From Gnetum montanum (taxonomy: Eukaryota > Streptophyta > Gnetopsida > Gnetales > Gnetaceae): a DNA stretch of 31,042 nucleotides. Shown piece by piece: positions 10,371-21,984 of this stretch (position 1 is its first letter; every line of letters begins with the position of its first letter). The stretch is from assembly GCA_015680685.1 (NCBI GenBank), contig MNCI01022534.1, forward strand, positions 482,282 to 513,323, in the 5' to 3' direction. The notes below the pieces were generated by a model. That model made no database searches, was not told the DNA's origin, and worked only from the letters and a program-made list of their open reading frames with translations. The position numbers and the translations under genes are program-made.

Positions 10371-10891
10371 ACTTTATTATGCGAGATAATACATCACGTA
10401 TTTTCCTCATAGCATAGAAACTCGTAAATAATGTGTGATTTTGTAAGTCGTAATGAAGTTGTAGCCTAAAATAGAGATGTCGTCTTCATAGTATGATAAA
10501 TTATGACTTGCATGTCCATACATATTGGATATACTATGTGGAACTACAATTCACTTGTCATCATAGTTTATCACTAAGATGTGTGAGCTTAAGTAAATCA
10601 CAATCCTAATGAAGTGCAATTCCCTATGGTTTGCATGCTTTCAAATGACAGATATGTGAGGTCAGTGTGACATGCATGTTATCACACTAAACCTTCAAAA
10701 TAGAAACTATAAGCTTCTTCTTATGTTGTGGAATCCAAAAACATAAAATTAACATCCATTTTTTATAATTCTATACCTCTATGTGTAGCAAAAGAAACCA
10801 TGAGTTATGAACTGATGTAAAAATATCATTTTGTGGGGTATTTCAGTTGTCAAATTATTGGAAACCAATTTTTGATGTAGCATTCTAAATT
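10371..10891. other. A/T-rich DNA without recognised features
   Basis: No reading frame, RNA gene or element boundary could be supported here. It is the right flank of the satellite. Confidence 0.5.
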
Positions 10892-11012
10892 GAATATTAT
10901 TTAGTGTTATGAATAGACTCCCTCTTAGTGTTAAGGATCAAATATTATTTGGTGATACCAGGAGCCTACCATTGAGCGTTAATGGAAAAAATATTATTAA
11001 GTGTTATTAATC
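10892..11012. repeat. Three degenerate 48-bp tandem units
   Basis: The motif aatattatt(t/a)agtgtta recurs at 10892, 10940 and 10989 with diverged spacers. Short local duplication; no function seen. Confidence 0.6.
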
Positions 11013-11484
11013 TCGAATTGCTGCTTGACCTCTTAGCTAAAATTAAAAGAAAAATTTTACAATCTCATAAAATACTAAATCTTAAAGAATGAAAATGTTG
11101 AAACTAGTGTATAATTAATAGTAAATAAAATCAAATACTAGGAATATATAATCATTATAACCAAAATCATTTATAGAATCATGAAAGAGATGCATTTACA
11201 CATAATACATCTAGAACATGTTCATTGCATTTACATCACATACTCAGATTTAGTTAAATTAGAAGATACATTTAGATCATGATCATTGAAGTTCTCATTC
11301 AACATATGCTGCAAACACAAGTTTCTTCAAACTTGATGAGCTCTAATAGAAGTTAGAATTTTTCGTATCATGGTCTTTTGATACACCAAAACATAATTGA
11401 AAGTGAAATTCAACTCTTTATAAAGTAATAAATGATGCATAAAGATTATTTTATACATTTCACAATCATGCATATTTTCTTATT
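11013..11484. other. A/T-rich DNA downstream of the Ulp1-like relic
   Basis: No sustained frame on either strand. On the minus strand it follows the last readable peptidase exon and may hold its 3' end, but nothing decisive is visible. Confidence 0.4.
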
Positions 11485-12243
11485 TTAGAAGATCATCAAT
11501 AGTAATAATATTCCATTTTGAACCATTTTTTTCCTCTTTCCCTTGAATTCAATGATACCATTAGAGCAAATAGACTCATCATTGAATAAAAAATTAATAA
11601 AATTGAGCACCAATTTCCTAACTACTACAAGATGTTGTGAAGAAGGCATTGAATCATACATCAAAATTTTAAATGCCAATTTGTCAACAACAAAGAACCC
11701 AATGCCCACTAGTGTTCAAAGGAAGATAGAATAATGCATGTAAAAATTTGAAGAACTCATCCCAACATGTTTTATCTTCAATATCTTTGATAATATCTAT
11801 TTCTATGAAATAATCATCAACTTCTTCTTAAACATACATATCACTTTCAACATTTATGATTTATCTTTTGCTGCTTTTCTTTTATTTATGTCTCGATTGG
11901 TCCTTATGAGACACTTGCATTTGGTTCTTGAAGGACTTCTCATAACATTGAAACATGGTGTTAAATATGAAATATTTTATATTCTAAAATTCATGAGAAC
12001 CATATAGAGACTTTTGAAGTTTCTTCAAGTGCATGATGTAGACATCTATGATGTCATCGTCTAGCTATTCCTTCCACCCTTTTTTATATAAAGCTTTAAA
12101 GGAGAATCCTATGGAAACATATGGGGAAAATGATGTTCTCACAAGAACTTTCTTGTCAAGTAGAACAAAAATAAGCAGTTACATAAATCTATCAATTGTT
12201 GCATAGTTATTAGTTGGTGGTTTGGATTCAGCATTGGCATCAA

Positions 12244-12390
12244 CTCCAAGGTGGAAAAATTAGATATTAAACTTAGAATGGATTTTACAATTAGAGTTTC
12301 ATAGATATAATAAGACAATAGGTTGGAAACATATCAAAAGATTAAATTTCTAAAGATAGAAAATGTAACAAAAATAACAAGTTCAGTTAC
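12244..12390 (-). other. Candidate intron, 147 nt, phase 1
   Basis: On the minus strand the donor is AATAG|GTAACTG and the acceptor CACCTTGGAG|TTGATG. Splicing joins ...KTI to VDANAESKPPTNNYATIDRF in frame through a G+TT codon, again phase 1. Confidence 0.6.
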
Positions 12391-12477
12391 CTATTGTCTT
12401 CTAGGAATTCTTTGTCTCATGGATTATTTGTTCTTTATTGTACTTAGCTTCTTTGAATGGAACAACATCACTCAAAT

Positions 12478-12569
12478 CTATAACACACATTCACATTAAG
12501 GACATTGAAAGATAAGCTTCCACAAATAATAAATATTTGAAGAAATAGAGAAAATGTTCAATATCATAC
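12478..12569 (-). other. Candidate intron, 92 nt, phase 1
   Basis: On the minus strand the donor is AGTG|GTATGA and the acceptor TGTGTTATAG|ATTTG. Splicing joins DPNS to DLSDVVPFKEAKYNKEQII in frame through a G+AT codon. Unspliced, the frame fills with stops. Confidence 0.62.
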
Positions 12570-13716
12570 CACTATTAGGGTCTTATATGATGTTACTTCT
12601 ATTAAGGTGAATGTTTTTGGCCGCTAATGCATTCCTTAGCACACATATTTTAGTATTTAGTGCTCAAATTTCATTATCCATTTTCTAATTCTAGATAACA
12701 AGCTTTTCCATGCAACTTCTTTCATTGGTTGCAATGTTCTATATTTTTTCCTTTAGTACATTAATCTCATCTAGTAACTAAGACTTGTCAAATCTTAGCT
12801 CCTCCACAATATTCCTAAGTGTTGTATTGCTTTTAGAATATTGACGTAATGGCTCAATCACATTATCTAACTTGTCTTTGATTGCTTTCAAAAAGAATTT
12901 GTCATGATTTCTTACATCTTCCTTAGAAGGTTTCTCATCTTCTTTAACATCAGATAAGCATTTAGGCCTCTCAAAAAATGATACATTCTTAAAAATCCTA
13001 TCATGATCCAACTTCACTATATCATGAAGTTGCATAGGGATAAACTGTACATTATTCTTTTGTAATAATTTTCTCACTATAATGGGAAAGCCAAAAGACT
13101 CTCTGACATCATGAAGTAGCCATGCCCTTCCACACCTCCTCATCTTAGATAGTATGATCATTGGGATATCAAAGGGAGTGCTTTCATTATTATCCAACAT
13201 CCACATGAGTAAAATTTCATTATTGGAAATCTTAGCTTTGTTTGCTTTCTCTAGAACTAAAGCCCACTGCATAAATTTGGAGAGCAATGGTAACTCTGGA
13301 TAGTAGTTTGGGTTGCTATATCTCTTATCAAATTTTTGGACATAGTGAATCAAGTAAATTTCACTTTTCTTCCACCTTTATTCCTTGATGGTTGGCTCTT
13401 TGCTACATGGAACTTATATGATATTTGCAATATCATTTCTATTGAAGGTGAAATTTTGACCTTGTACAGTGACTTGCAAAGTATTTACCACATTTGAGAC
13501 ATCATCAGTCAACCATTCATAAAAATTTTATACAAGATTTTTGTCATAGCAGCCTTCCATTATCATCCAATTATATATTCTAGTTCTCTTTAACTTCTCA
13601 AAAAAGACAAACATGTCTATCAACTCCAAAATAGTTTCGACATTACATTCACAAACTAAGGCAATAATTGCAATTTTGAAAATTAAATAGCATTTATAAT
13701 AACATAACATAAACAA

Positions 13717-13911
13717 AATTCATGAACAAGTGTATTAATATATTTTTCAAATAACTAAAATTTAAGTAGTTACATGGAAGATCTCTTTGGCTGTTGCCTT
13801 TAGTTTTTACCACATTCATGATTGGATATAAATTTGACAATAATTAGCCAACTGTAATTATACTGCATTAAAATTAACATTATTACCACACATTAGAAAT
13901 AGTGTTATAGG
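13717..13911. other. Short A/T-rich stretch upstream of the relic gene
   Basis: It would hold the 5' end or promoter of the minus-strand relic gene. No TATA box or start that I would defend. Confidence 0.3.
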
Positions 13912-14027
13912 GTTGTGAGCAGTAGTTCACTTGTAGACATATTGCTATCAAACTACAAGTAGTAGTTGNTGTTGTGAGCAGTAGTTCACTTGTAGACATA
14001 TTGCTATCAAACTACAAGTAGTAGTTG
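13912..14027. repeat. Exact 57-bp direct duplication around an N (likely assembly join)
   Basis: Bases 13912-13968 and 13971-14027 are identical over 57 positions and are separated only by 'nt', the N being base 13969. Every other repeat in this window is diverged, so an exact copy beside an ambiguous base points to two overlapping contig ends joined without collapse. Confidence 0.85.
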
Positions 14028-14046
14028 ACTCGTAGATAGTAGACTA

Positions 14047-14330
14047 TGAGGCACAAATCTCTTGTAATCATAAACCAAAAATAAATAAAACATAGTGCCA
14101 CAAAATTTTGCATCATGGCTTAACATAGTGCCACAAATAGTGCAAGGTGCATGTCTCCTGCAAATGAAAATAGAAACTTATGATGGCAATGCTACAAAAC
14201 TATGTGTCATGTTATAGTTGTAGTTTTCAAATATGAAAAGTTCAAAAATAGTGTGAGGTGCATGTCTCTTGCAATTAAAAACCAAAACATTTAGAAAATA
14301 GTTCCATGAAACTCTGCTTTGTAGTGTGAT
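14047..14330. repeat. Degenerate tandem units of about 100 bp
   Basis: The block (g/a)(a/g)gg(c/t)gca(c/t)(a/g)tctc(t/c)tg(t/c)aa recurs at 14047, 14145 and 14256. Each is followed by an A-rich stretch and a 'gcca-caaaa' or 'gctacaaaa'-like block. Three diverged copies. Confidence 0.5.
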
Positions 14331-16110
14331 CATAGTCCTCCATAGAACTAAAAATTAAAACTAAATTGTTAAGATTCACAATATGCCTCATTTATGCTCT
14401 TTGTTTAAGAGGCATTAAATGAATTATTAAGATACCTTTTCAAGCATATACCATTCTTTTAGCATTATTTAAACATGTCAAACTATATGGTGAATTTTTT
14501 GTTGCATAGTTTCCTTTTATCAAATCCATTCCTTCAATGAGGACAAATGAAACCACACTGCTTAGCTTATTAAATTAATGTCACACAAAAGATTTACAGT
14601 GTAGTAGTATGGCTAGGAGGGAGATAAAAACATATTCTTGGATTACCAAGAATTCTAGAAATGGCTTGTTATGTACTGTCAGCTATGTGTTTTCACTGTT
14701 GCAAATTAACCCCTGAAATTAGTTTGTTGCATAGCACATTATACAAATGTATTAATTGAAAGGGGAAAATTCTTGATTACTGGTTTCCTCTAATATTATC
14801 ATCTAAATTCTCACTTGAATATGTGCACTTTAAAAGTGACATTTATCTAGCATTTTTTTTAATTCAAATAACATTCCTACTATAATATATACAGGGATGT
14901 CCAATGTGATTGATATAATGATGGAACCAAATTATGTTAACATACATAAAAGGGATGTTTTACAATATGCTGAGCAAAGTGTATAGTGCAAATGCTTGGA
15001 AGTTTAGATTCAGGAATCCATGAAGCTGATAAAGAATGTTATAGATAGGAAGCTCTCTACACCTACTCTTGCATTATATATAATTCAATGTTTATAACAT
15101 TACATTAATTCTTTGGATTTAGATAACTAAAGCAACCAAGAGTAAGCAAGTTGAAATTAAAGTTTCTTATCTATGTTCATGAAAATACTATTTATATCTA
15201 TCAAACATAATTCATATTTAGCAATGTGGACAAAACAAATGCTAAGTTTTTTATTCTACGAAAGGAAAATAAAGGTTAGGAAGTAGTAAAAATGGAGTAA
15301 AGATATGGAATAAAAGAGCCCCATGGTGATTCAACCTTCTACCTTAGCATCAGTACAATGGGACTAAGAAAGGTGTCATATGATTGAAACCCTTGAGGTA
15401 GTTGTTCATGGTAGTAAACTTGAACTTGTAGCCAGTTGAGAATTATGTTAAATCTCTTTGTAAATGTTTATGTAGAAATGTTGTTTAATTATTTTAGTAA
15501 GTACTTTAGTATATCTTGTTTAAAACCTAAAGTGTGAGTCTCACTAAACCACATGTTTGAAACCTAGAGTACAAGTCACATTAACTCACATAGCCAAAAA
15601 ATACTATATGTGAGAGGCATTCTATTACATAAGTAGATAGTCTTGCACTGAAAGTAATACTAAACCATAAATGCTAAACCCTAGAATCCAAACAAGCAAA
15701 TGAATGCAAATTTTTCAAAAACAAAAAAAAAAGGAACAAAGAAAATGATGCACTATTCCTTACTAGATGTGCTACTCTCAAGGATAGATGGAGTAGAGCA
15801 AAGCAGATCAACACCAAGCACAATAGAGGACAACACAACGAAGCAGCAAGTAGCATATTAGGAATGGTAGAGCACAAGGGTAGTAGCATAGCACAATAGT
15901 AGCAACAAAGCCTAACAAAAGTGGAATAGGCAATGGTAGACAACAAGGATAAAGCGTTTGTGAAGGAACAAAGCATAATGTGGGAAGGTAGACGAATTTG
16001 CATGTTATGGGGTCTATTCCTCCAAATAGAGTTTTTTTTTTATTTTTTATGGCCTATGTAATGTAAACCTATGCATCACCTCATGGGTATGTCGTGGAGC
16101 CATGACCATG
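14331..16110. other. Unassigned A/T-rich DNA
   Basis: No domain, RNA gene or LTR end could be supported. A 109-codon minus frame at 16003-15674 is Leu/Cys-rich but has no family signature and opposes a purine-rich strand, so I treat it as chance. Confidence 0.5.
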
Positions 16111-16116
16111 GCTATG

Positions 16117-16156
16117 GATGGATTTGCATCCATCTATGATGGCATGTATGCCATCA
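16117..16156. repeat. Two adjacent short hairpins
   Basis: GATGGAT-ttgc-ATCCATC (16117-16134) is followed after three bases by tGATGGCAT-gt-ATGCCATCa (16137-16156). Stems are 7 and 9 bp, perfect. They could be cruciform or transcript hairpins, or remnants of a small palindromic element. Confidence 0.65.
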
Positions 16157-16810
16157 CATGTCCCATAGGTCATTCATGGTTTAATGGGAACAAGAATAAC
16201 CTTTGCTCTTATGGGCATCCTTCATAGGCCTAGACCACTACCCCACCTGACTAACCTATCTTAGAAGGTACTCTTTCAAGTTATAAATCATTTCATTACT
16301 AAAGGGAGAAGATGAAAGCATGGCCATACAAGGAGGTTTGTATGGCCAATGAGGGTGAGTGAAAGGACTCAAGAAAGGCCCATATCTTCTAGTCACATCT
16401 CTTGGTCCAAGAGGGAGGGGACACTAGAAAAGGGGCAATAACTCTTAAATGAAAAGCAATATCTGAATATCTAAGCAATCCTTCCTTGACTTAGTGGCTT
16501 ATAACTTATACTTGTCCTAAAGCTAGACAAAAAGCTTACTCAACTTGTAGTGAACCTACCATTGGTTTCAACGTTTCATGTTCATTCATCAAATGGATGG
16601 GATGGATGGGATGGGTAAGATATAGCTATAGATAGAATGGCTAGTGTTTTAAATTAGTTCATTTGGCTTACATTGTTACACAAAACTTATAAATCATAAT
16701 TTTGGGTGAGAGGTTGGAGTTGCTAAATAATATTTTCATCATAATGCTTTAGGAAGTTAAATAATATATTATCTATAGAAAGTAAATAACATTTTATCCA
16801 TCATGTTGAT
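16157..16810. other. Flank between hairpins and LTR B
   Basis: No gene is visible. A small ggatgggat repeat lies at about 16594-16616, and taaataat(a)tt motifs recur at 16723-16800. This is the target-side flank of LTR B. Confidence 0.45.
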
Positions 16811-17689
16811 TGTTGAGCAATGAGTAGACCCTACACCCAACCATATAAATCACAAGCATGTACACACGATCCTATTGAATTCTAAAGACTTCTAGGTTTC
16901 TATGTACATAGGTCTAAGATGTGAATCAACTATTTTAATCATTGTCTTCCCAGTTACACTTATGAGTACAAGGGTATGGTTAAGTATAACTGAGGCATAT
17001 GATTTTTATCATTTTTATCTTTTTATGTTCTAAGCTATCTAAGAATAAAGAATAAGGAATAAAGGTTTTAATTGCTAAATTATTCTAACTAGCTAACACT
17101 TAACTAATCCTAACATAAGCATCTATTCCCACTTTCTTTACTCATCATAAACATGTTTAACACTACTATGTTACCAAATGTTAAGCATTACTAGGATTAC
17201 CAAGCATCAAGCCTATGCTTGAAGTGGTCATACTTATGTGCTTTAATTAATTGCTATTTAATCTATCTAAATTAATTACTTAATTACTTAAAAACATTAA
17301 AGGAAATTTCTTAAAATATTAAATGCATAAAGGAGATATTTAATCTAGTCCAAGTGCTATAAGGTTTAATCAAAAATCTCATCTTTATTACCACACATAC
17401 TAAAGTGCTTAGGTACAATGGTGCTTGAATAAAGATCTGTACACTCTTTAAATACTACTATAGGTACTTAGAAAATATTCTAACTTATGAATGGGAAAAA
17501 TGCTAGAGATTTACTACAACTTATGAAAGGAATTTCATAAACATGGTAGAAGTTGCACATTTATAGGTAAAACAGGGTGTCCCATTGATAGGTACATGTC
17601 AACAGGTCAAACCTTATGTTGATGAGATCTTATTGATGAGGTTTTGTTGATAGCATCCAGTCAATGCAACCAAACCATACAGCTTATCA
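16811..17689 (-). mobile_element. Family X LTR, copy B (3' LTR, 879 bp)
   Basis: On the minus strand it starts TGATAAGCTG (17689), preceded by a G-rich tract (tgtgggagta) like that before LTR C (tatgggggta). It ends near CTCAACA (16811), a diverged version of ACTCATCA. It aligns throughout with LTR A and LTR C. The third ORF lies directly upstream, so this is a 3' LTR. Confidence 0.85.
17559..17565 (-). promoter_or_regulatory. TATA box of LTR B
   Basis: TATAAAT on the minus strand, at about the same distance from the LTR start as in copies A and C. Confidence 0.62.
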
Positions 17690-17918
17690 TACTCCCACAA
17701 TTGAATGAAAACTTTTCCTTGAGTTCTTTACAAAATTTAAGAAGGTATGGGATTATTTACTAACAAACAAGCACACAAACAACACAAAAAAAACTAAGTG
17801 CCTGAGTGTACAATTTTATAATGATTACAAAATTCTGGTGTTTAGAACAACAAAATTGAACATCAAGATAAAAATGACATGCATAGTCCCTATGATAGCA
17901 TAAAGATAATGAATAATA

Positions 17919-20770
17919 TCAAATGGCCCCAAGCAATGGAAACTCCTAAGGCTCTAAAGGACCTTCTCCTACTTTGGGTGCACACGATGGTTAAGGTGGT
18001 TGTTGTGGTGGAAGATGAAAGGCATCCACTAGTGCCTTCATCTTCTCCTCCTTACTATAGTGATCATTCATAGTCCATGATGCATCATCAATATGGGCTA
18101 GAATAGGAATATCCCATAGACAAGGCATTGTAGGGAACAACTCCTTAACATTCATGAACCAAGTACCAAACTATTTATGTTCGATATCGAATGCTCTAAG
18201 TGCATTGCACAGCTCTTGGTAATCATTCATCTGCTTGGATAGGTTCTTAGCAATTAATATTTGATTAGTAAAGTTCACTTTGAGAACATCTACTTTAGCA
18301 TTGGCAATCTCAGGCTTCTGCTTGGTGTCTTTGTGATGCTTGAACTCAGCCTTGTACAACAAGTATGAGTTGGTCATTTGTTTCTCCAATTCTGACTATG
18401 GCCTACCCACAATCAACATCACTAGATTTGCACAACAGATATTGGCAAGCTCTATGTACTCTATCATCTCCTCAATTTGAAACTCTTTCATGTGAGTTTC
18501 CACTTTGTTATAGTCATTCAGCCCATCAAATATAGGTTGCTAGACATTGTCTCCTTCCTTGAGTTGCTAGAGGGGATCATTGATTTTTTCCTTAGCCATC
18601 TAAATGTTCTATTTATTAATTTATTTTCTTTAGGCCAACTTAATCTTTGTAATGGTTCTTGATCCTTTCAAATTTGAGGGCCTCACTCTTCCAGTTGGCT
18701 ATCTCAATTACAAATTTTTGGCATAATTCTCAAACCTCCTCCATGGAGATATTTCTATTTTTAGCTATCAATATTCTTAGTTGATTGTTTACTTTGGCTA
18801 GATTTTCATACTATTGATGGATAAAATCGACCATTTGTTGCTTTTATGCATCAACATTCCATAGGCGATGATTCTCTGTGGTCAAAATCACTTTCTCTTG
18901 GTGAGTTTGGTCTAAGAATTTTTGGATGTTATGCATTGTGGAATTGGCCAAGGACTGATCAAAGACCACCATCTCCTTGGAATCCTCAATCTTTTTTAGC
19001 TTGTCTTAAAGCTATTTGAAAGCTTCATCATGTGTTAGTGCAAGGTTGAGAAATGCAAGATCAATGAGATGAGCTCTTAATTCAACAACCTTCATAGCTA
19101 AGTGTTGGTTCTCTACTTGGGTTATTTCTAGTTGCCCCTCCATTATGATGCTTCTAGCAACTCTGAATGGATTGTAGTGATGTTATCTGAAAAATTGAAG
19201 ACATCTAGAATCAATTTCTTAGTTCCCACTAGTTGATCCAATAATTCCTCATGTTGGGCTATCCTAAATCTACTACTAAAAATTCCTATGGATGTATGTA
19301 CATCTCTAAGTGTAGAAATATCTACTACAAATACCATAGTTACATTCAATGCTTTGGTAATTTTGTCAACAACTACCTCTACCACTATCTCCTACCCATG
19401 ATGTTGCATCACTAAGATAGTTGCTCCCTCACCCTCCTTTAGATGCATCGAAAAAGTAGCAACATTCCCAAGGATTTCTAGGAATTACTATTATTGAGAA
19501 AAATATATCATTACCTCTTAGATGCTAGGATTTGATCTCATGGGAAGATATGTTCTTTGGGATAAGAAAATTAGCCCACCTCCTTTCATCTGGTTGATGG
19601 TTGAAGCCACTTCTTTGAGGTGGCTCATTACTAGGTGATACATGGATGGATCACCATCACTCATTATTACTCATTACTCCTACTCATGCAAGAGCTACTC
19701 TCAAATCTTGCACATGCACTCAAGAGTATCAAGGAACTCCAACATTATTTTGTAAGTGAGTGGTGGAGGTGGTGGTTGTGCTTATCTTCTTAGATGACCT
19801 TAGCAGACACCTTGTCCTATATCATTTCTGCCTATGAGGTGGTTGAAGCACATTGGATAACATCATTTTTGTAGCGTGTTATTCCTTCCCTCTTGCATAA
19901 TTTTCAAATGATAGATGGGAAGGGAAGTCCCTTTCTTCCACAAGCATTTTCTTTAAATTGCTTCTCTATCTCAAGGTAGATCAGCTGTGGAAGGCTGATA
20001 GGGAATCCATAGCTTAGAGCAGCACATGCATGGCTAGAGAAAGTTGTAATCTTGCTTAGCCTCATTTTTGGATTGAGGTGAAAGGTCACAATCTTAAAGT
20101 ATGCATGTTCTACTATGATTAATGCATGAAACTCCTTATGATTGACTCCATAACACCGCTACATCCATTCTTTCTTAATGTTAGGATTTGCCTACATGGG
20201 GATTTCAACAAGGTTGACCCTAGTTTGTAGTAACCCAAGGGCCTTTGAAATGGCTTTCATTGAGTAGGACACTAAAATGCCCTTAATCTTGACCATTGAA
20301 CTAGCTTGTCAATTATTCCAGAAAAGGTATGTCTCTCCCATATACCACTTCCCACTGGAAGTGATTGTGGGCCACACATGAGAGTTCTACAATTGGGCTT
20401 TGACTTTTGAAGGTTTAAAATCTAAGAAAGATCCAAAGTTTCATTCTTGAAGAACAAATTTCTAGACCTCTTTTGACTTTATCTATTTTAGGTAAGCCTT
20501 TATCAAGGTGACCTCAAGGTTTGGTCTAGGTTTTAGTGCCTCATCTTGGTGAGATTTTTCTATTATAGCTCCTTATTTAGGAATCTTTTGGACAAATTCC
20601 ACTTCAAGTTCCTCCTTAAGAGGTCCTATTACATGGGTCTCTGCTTGCTCATGGGGCTATTATTAGCCCCTTTTCATTTTTTGGCTTATGTCCCTTGGTT
20701 GGGACAATCCTTCCCATTGTAGGCTTATGCCCTTTTTGCCCTTGTGTATCCTCAAACCATGGAGTTCATG
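17919..20770 (-). pseudogene. Third ORF of family X copy B: plant-transposon-protein-like domain plus long coiled coil
   Basis: Sense-oriented frame between integrase and the 3' LTR, where Athila elements often carry an env-like gene. The N-terminal part (about 20670-19880) reads MVKIKGILVSYSMKAISKAL, NPNIKKEWM, then a block (20089-19904) with FSSHACAALSYGFPISLPQL and GLPFPSII, ending near LCKREGI. This spacing recalls the plant-transposon-protein family. From about 19440 to 18170 it is Glu/Lys/Gln/Leu-rich and heptad-like (HEELLDQLVGTKKLILDVF, ENQHLAMKVVELRAHL, LAKVNNQLRILIAKNRNISM). A conserved segment (18389-18171) precedes a C-terminal tail (ELFPTMPCLWDIPILAHI, KMKALVDAFHLPP) ending near 17919. 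No signal peptide or membrane segment was seen, which argues against an envelope protein. Many stops, mostly TAG, and some frameshifts. The start is uncertain. Copy C retains the C-terminal half. Confidence 0.65.
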
Positions 20771-21756
20771 AATCCCATAGCTGATGAATGGTTATGAAAA
20801 GTTAATGACTAAATCTAGAAGAATCTATCTATGAATTTCAACATATTAAACTAAGACATCAAACAAGACATGAAAATTGGTAGTGAGGTGAGTTATGAAA
20901 AGCATTGATGGATGAGAAAAAAGATGGAATGGAGTTTCTAATCATGATCACATGAAGTCCCTTGTGGATTTTATGATTAAATGAATTAATAAAATCCATC
21001 CTTAGTCCAGATCAAAACCAAGCACCTTTAGTGACTTTGCATCACCACTCTAAGACCAGTCCATTCCCTTAAGACACAAGAATGCTCCCATAGATCAATC
21101 ACCATTCCTTATTTAAGAGGAAAAGAGAAACAAGAAATGAGAAAGGGCCTTAGTTAGAGGGGACCTTCAAGCATGGGTACATGTCTTTCTAGTCCCATAA
21201 CAAGTACTTGTAGCCTGTTATTTTGTCTAAGGGGTGTGCTTTGAATTTCAATCATGTTTTTTTTTTTGAATTCTATGTTTTTATGAATTTTTGGATGGAA
21301 ACAACATTATGAAGACTTATTAAATTTCTATTATTGGTCAACATGAAATAGTAAGAGATCCATAAAAACACAATTGTACTCGAGTAAGTAGAAAGGTACA
21401 AAGAGTGTCGAATCCCCTTGAAGTAACACCCTTTTCAAACCATTTGAATCTTTCCCAAGTCTAGAAACTACCAAGGTCATAGGTTCGTTAAATTTTCATT
21501 AATGAAAGTCACCTCATATTTACAAAACTAGGAAACACCATAGATTGTTGTGAATGGGTGAATGACGTGCACTCACTACCTATTCCATTAAAAAGAAATC
21601 ATGTCTTAGTTATTAATATTAAAATTCAAAAATAGACATTATACATTAACAATTAAAAACATTAAGTACAAACCACTATTAGCAAACAGTTACAACATCA
21701 CTGTGTCCTGTTGGCAACAAAGCACTTTATTAGAAAATAATAAAAATTCACACAAA
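20771..21756. other. Spacer between pol and third ORF of copy B
   Basis: A/T-rich with no sustained frame. On the minus strand it lies between the integrase tail and the third ORF, so it may hold a leader or splice acceptor for a subgenomic message. None could be fixed by eye. Confidence 0.4.
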
Positions 21757-21910
21757 AAATAAAATAAAATAAAATATAAAATAAATTGTAAAATATTCAA
21801 GAATTTCTAAACATACTAACAGTGTTGTAAAAGAAAAAAGTGTAAAAACAAAAAAGTGTAAAATAAAAAGCGTAAAAACAAAGAACATGTAAAACAAAAA
21901 AGGGTTAAAA
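21757..21910. repeat. A-rich tandem repeats: (AAAAT)n and gtgtaaaaacaaaaa
   Basis: An AAAAT microsatellite (about 21757-21787) is followed by about four imperfect copies of a unit like gtgtaaaaacaaaaaa at 21839-21910. On the element's sense strand (minus) they are T-rich and lie in the pol/third-ORF spacer. Confidence 0.7.
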
Positions 21911-21984
21911 AACTGAGCTACTTTAATTGGTTAGCATGAATTTCCATCTTTCCCTTGACTTAGTTTGAAGGAGGAGATCTGAAA

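Larger units (their letters stand above)
11485..13716 (-). pseudogene. Multi-exon transposon-type gene: plant-transposon-protein-like domain, coiled coil, Ulp1-like (C48) peptidase
   Basis: Read right to left. The N-terminal part (about 13680-12960) has features I associate with 'putative plant transposon protein' domains: YNWMIMEGCYDKNLV, FYEWL, VQGQNFTFN, EILLMWMLDN and a following SFGFPI block. A 191-codon stretch (13353-12778) is still open. A coiled coil follows (about 12840-12600; LLDEINVLKEKI, IEKMDNEI-like heptads). Two short GT-AG introns (12569-12478 and 12390-12244) both split a codon after its first base and keep the frame. The peptidase exon then shows LDDDIIDVYIMHLKKL (about 12060) and SGHWVL, whose HW is the expected Ulp1 catalytic histidine (11700-11705). 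One base appears lost right after it, and VVDKLAFKILMYDSMPSS continues in the next frame, with the expected catalytic aspartate in YDS. The catalytic Cys (DCG type) was not found. Ulp1 peptidases cut SUMO and occur in some plant DNA transposons. Stops are mainly TAG/TAA. Which element owned the gene is unknown. Confidence 0.72.

Noticed and set aside
13912-14330. CRISPR-like or regulatory array
   Set aside because: Two exact copies around an N plus three diverged units; no spacers of constant length, and the setting is a plant genome.
15674-16003. 109-codon minus-strand frame, rich in Leu and Cys
   Set aside because: No family motif. It is antisense to a purine-rich stretch, which gives hydrophobic open frames by composition alone.
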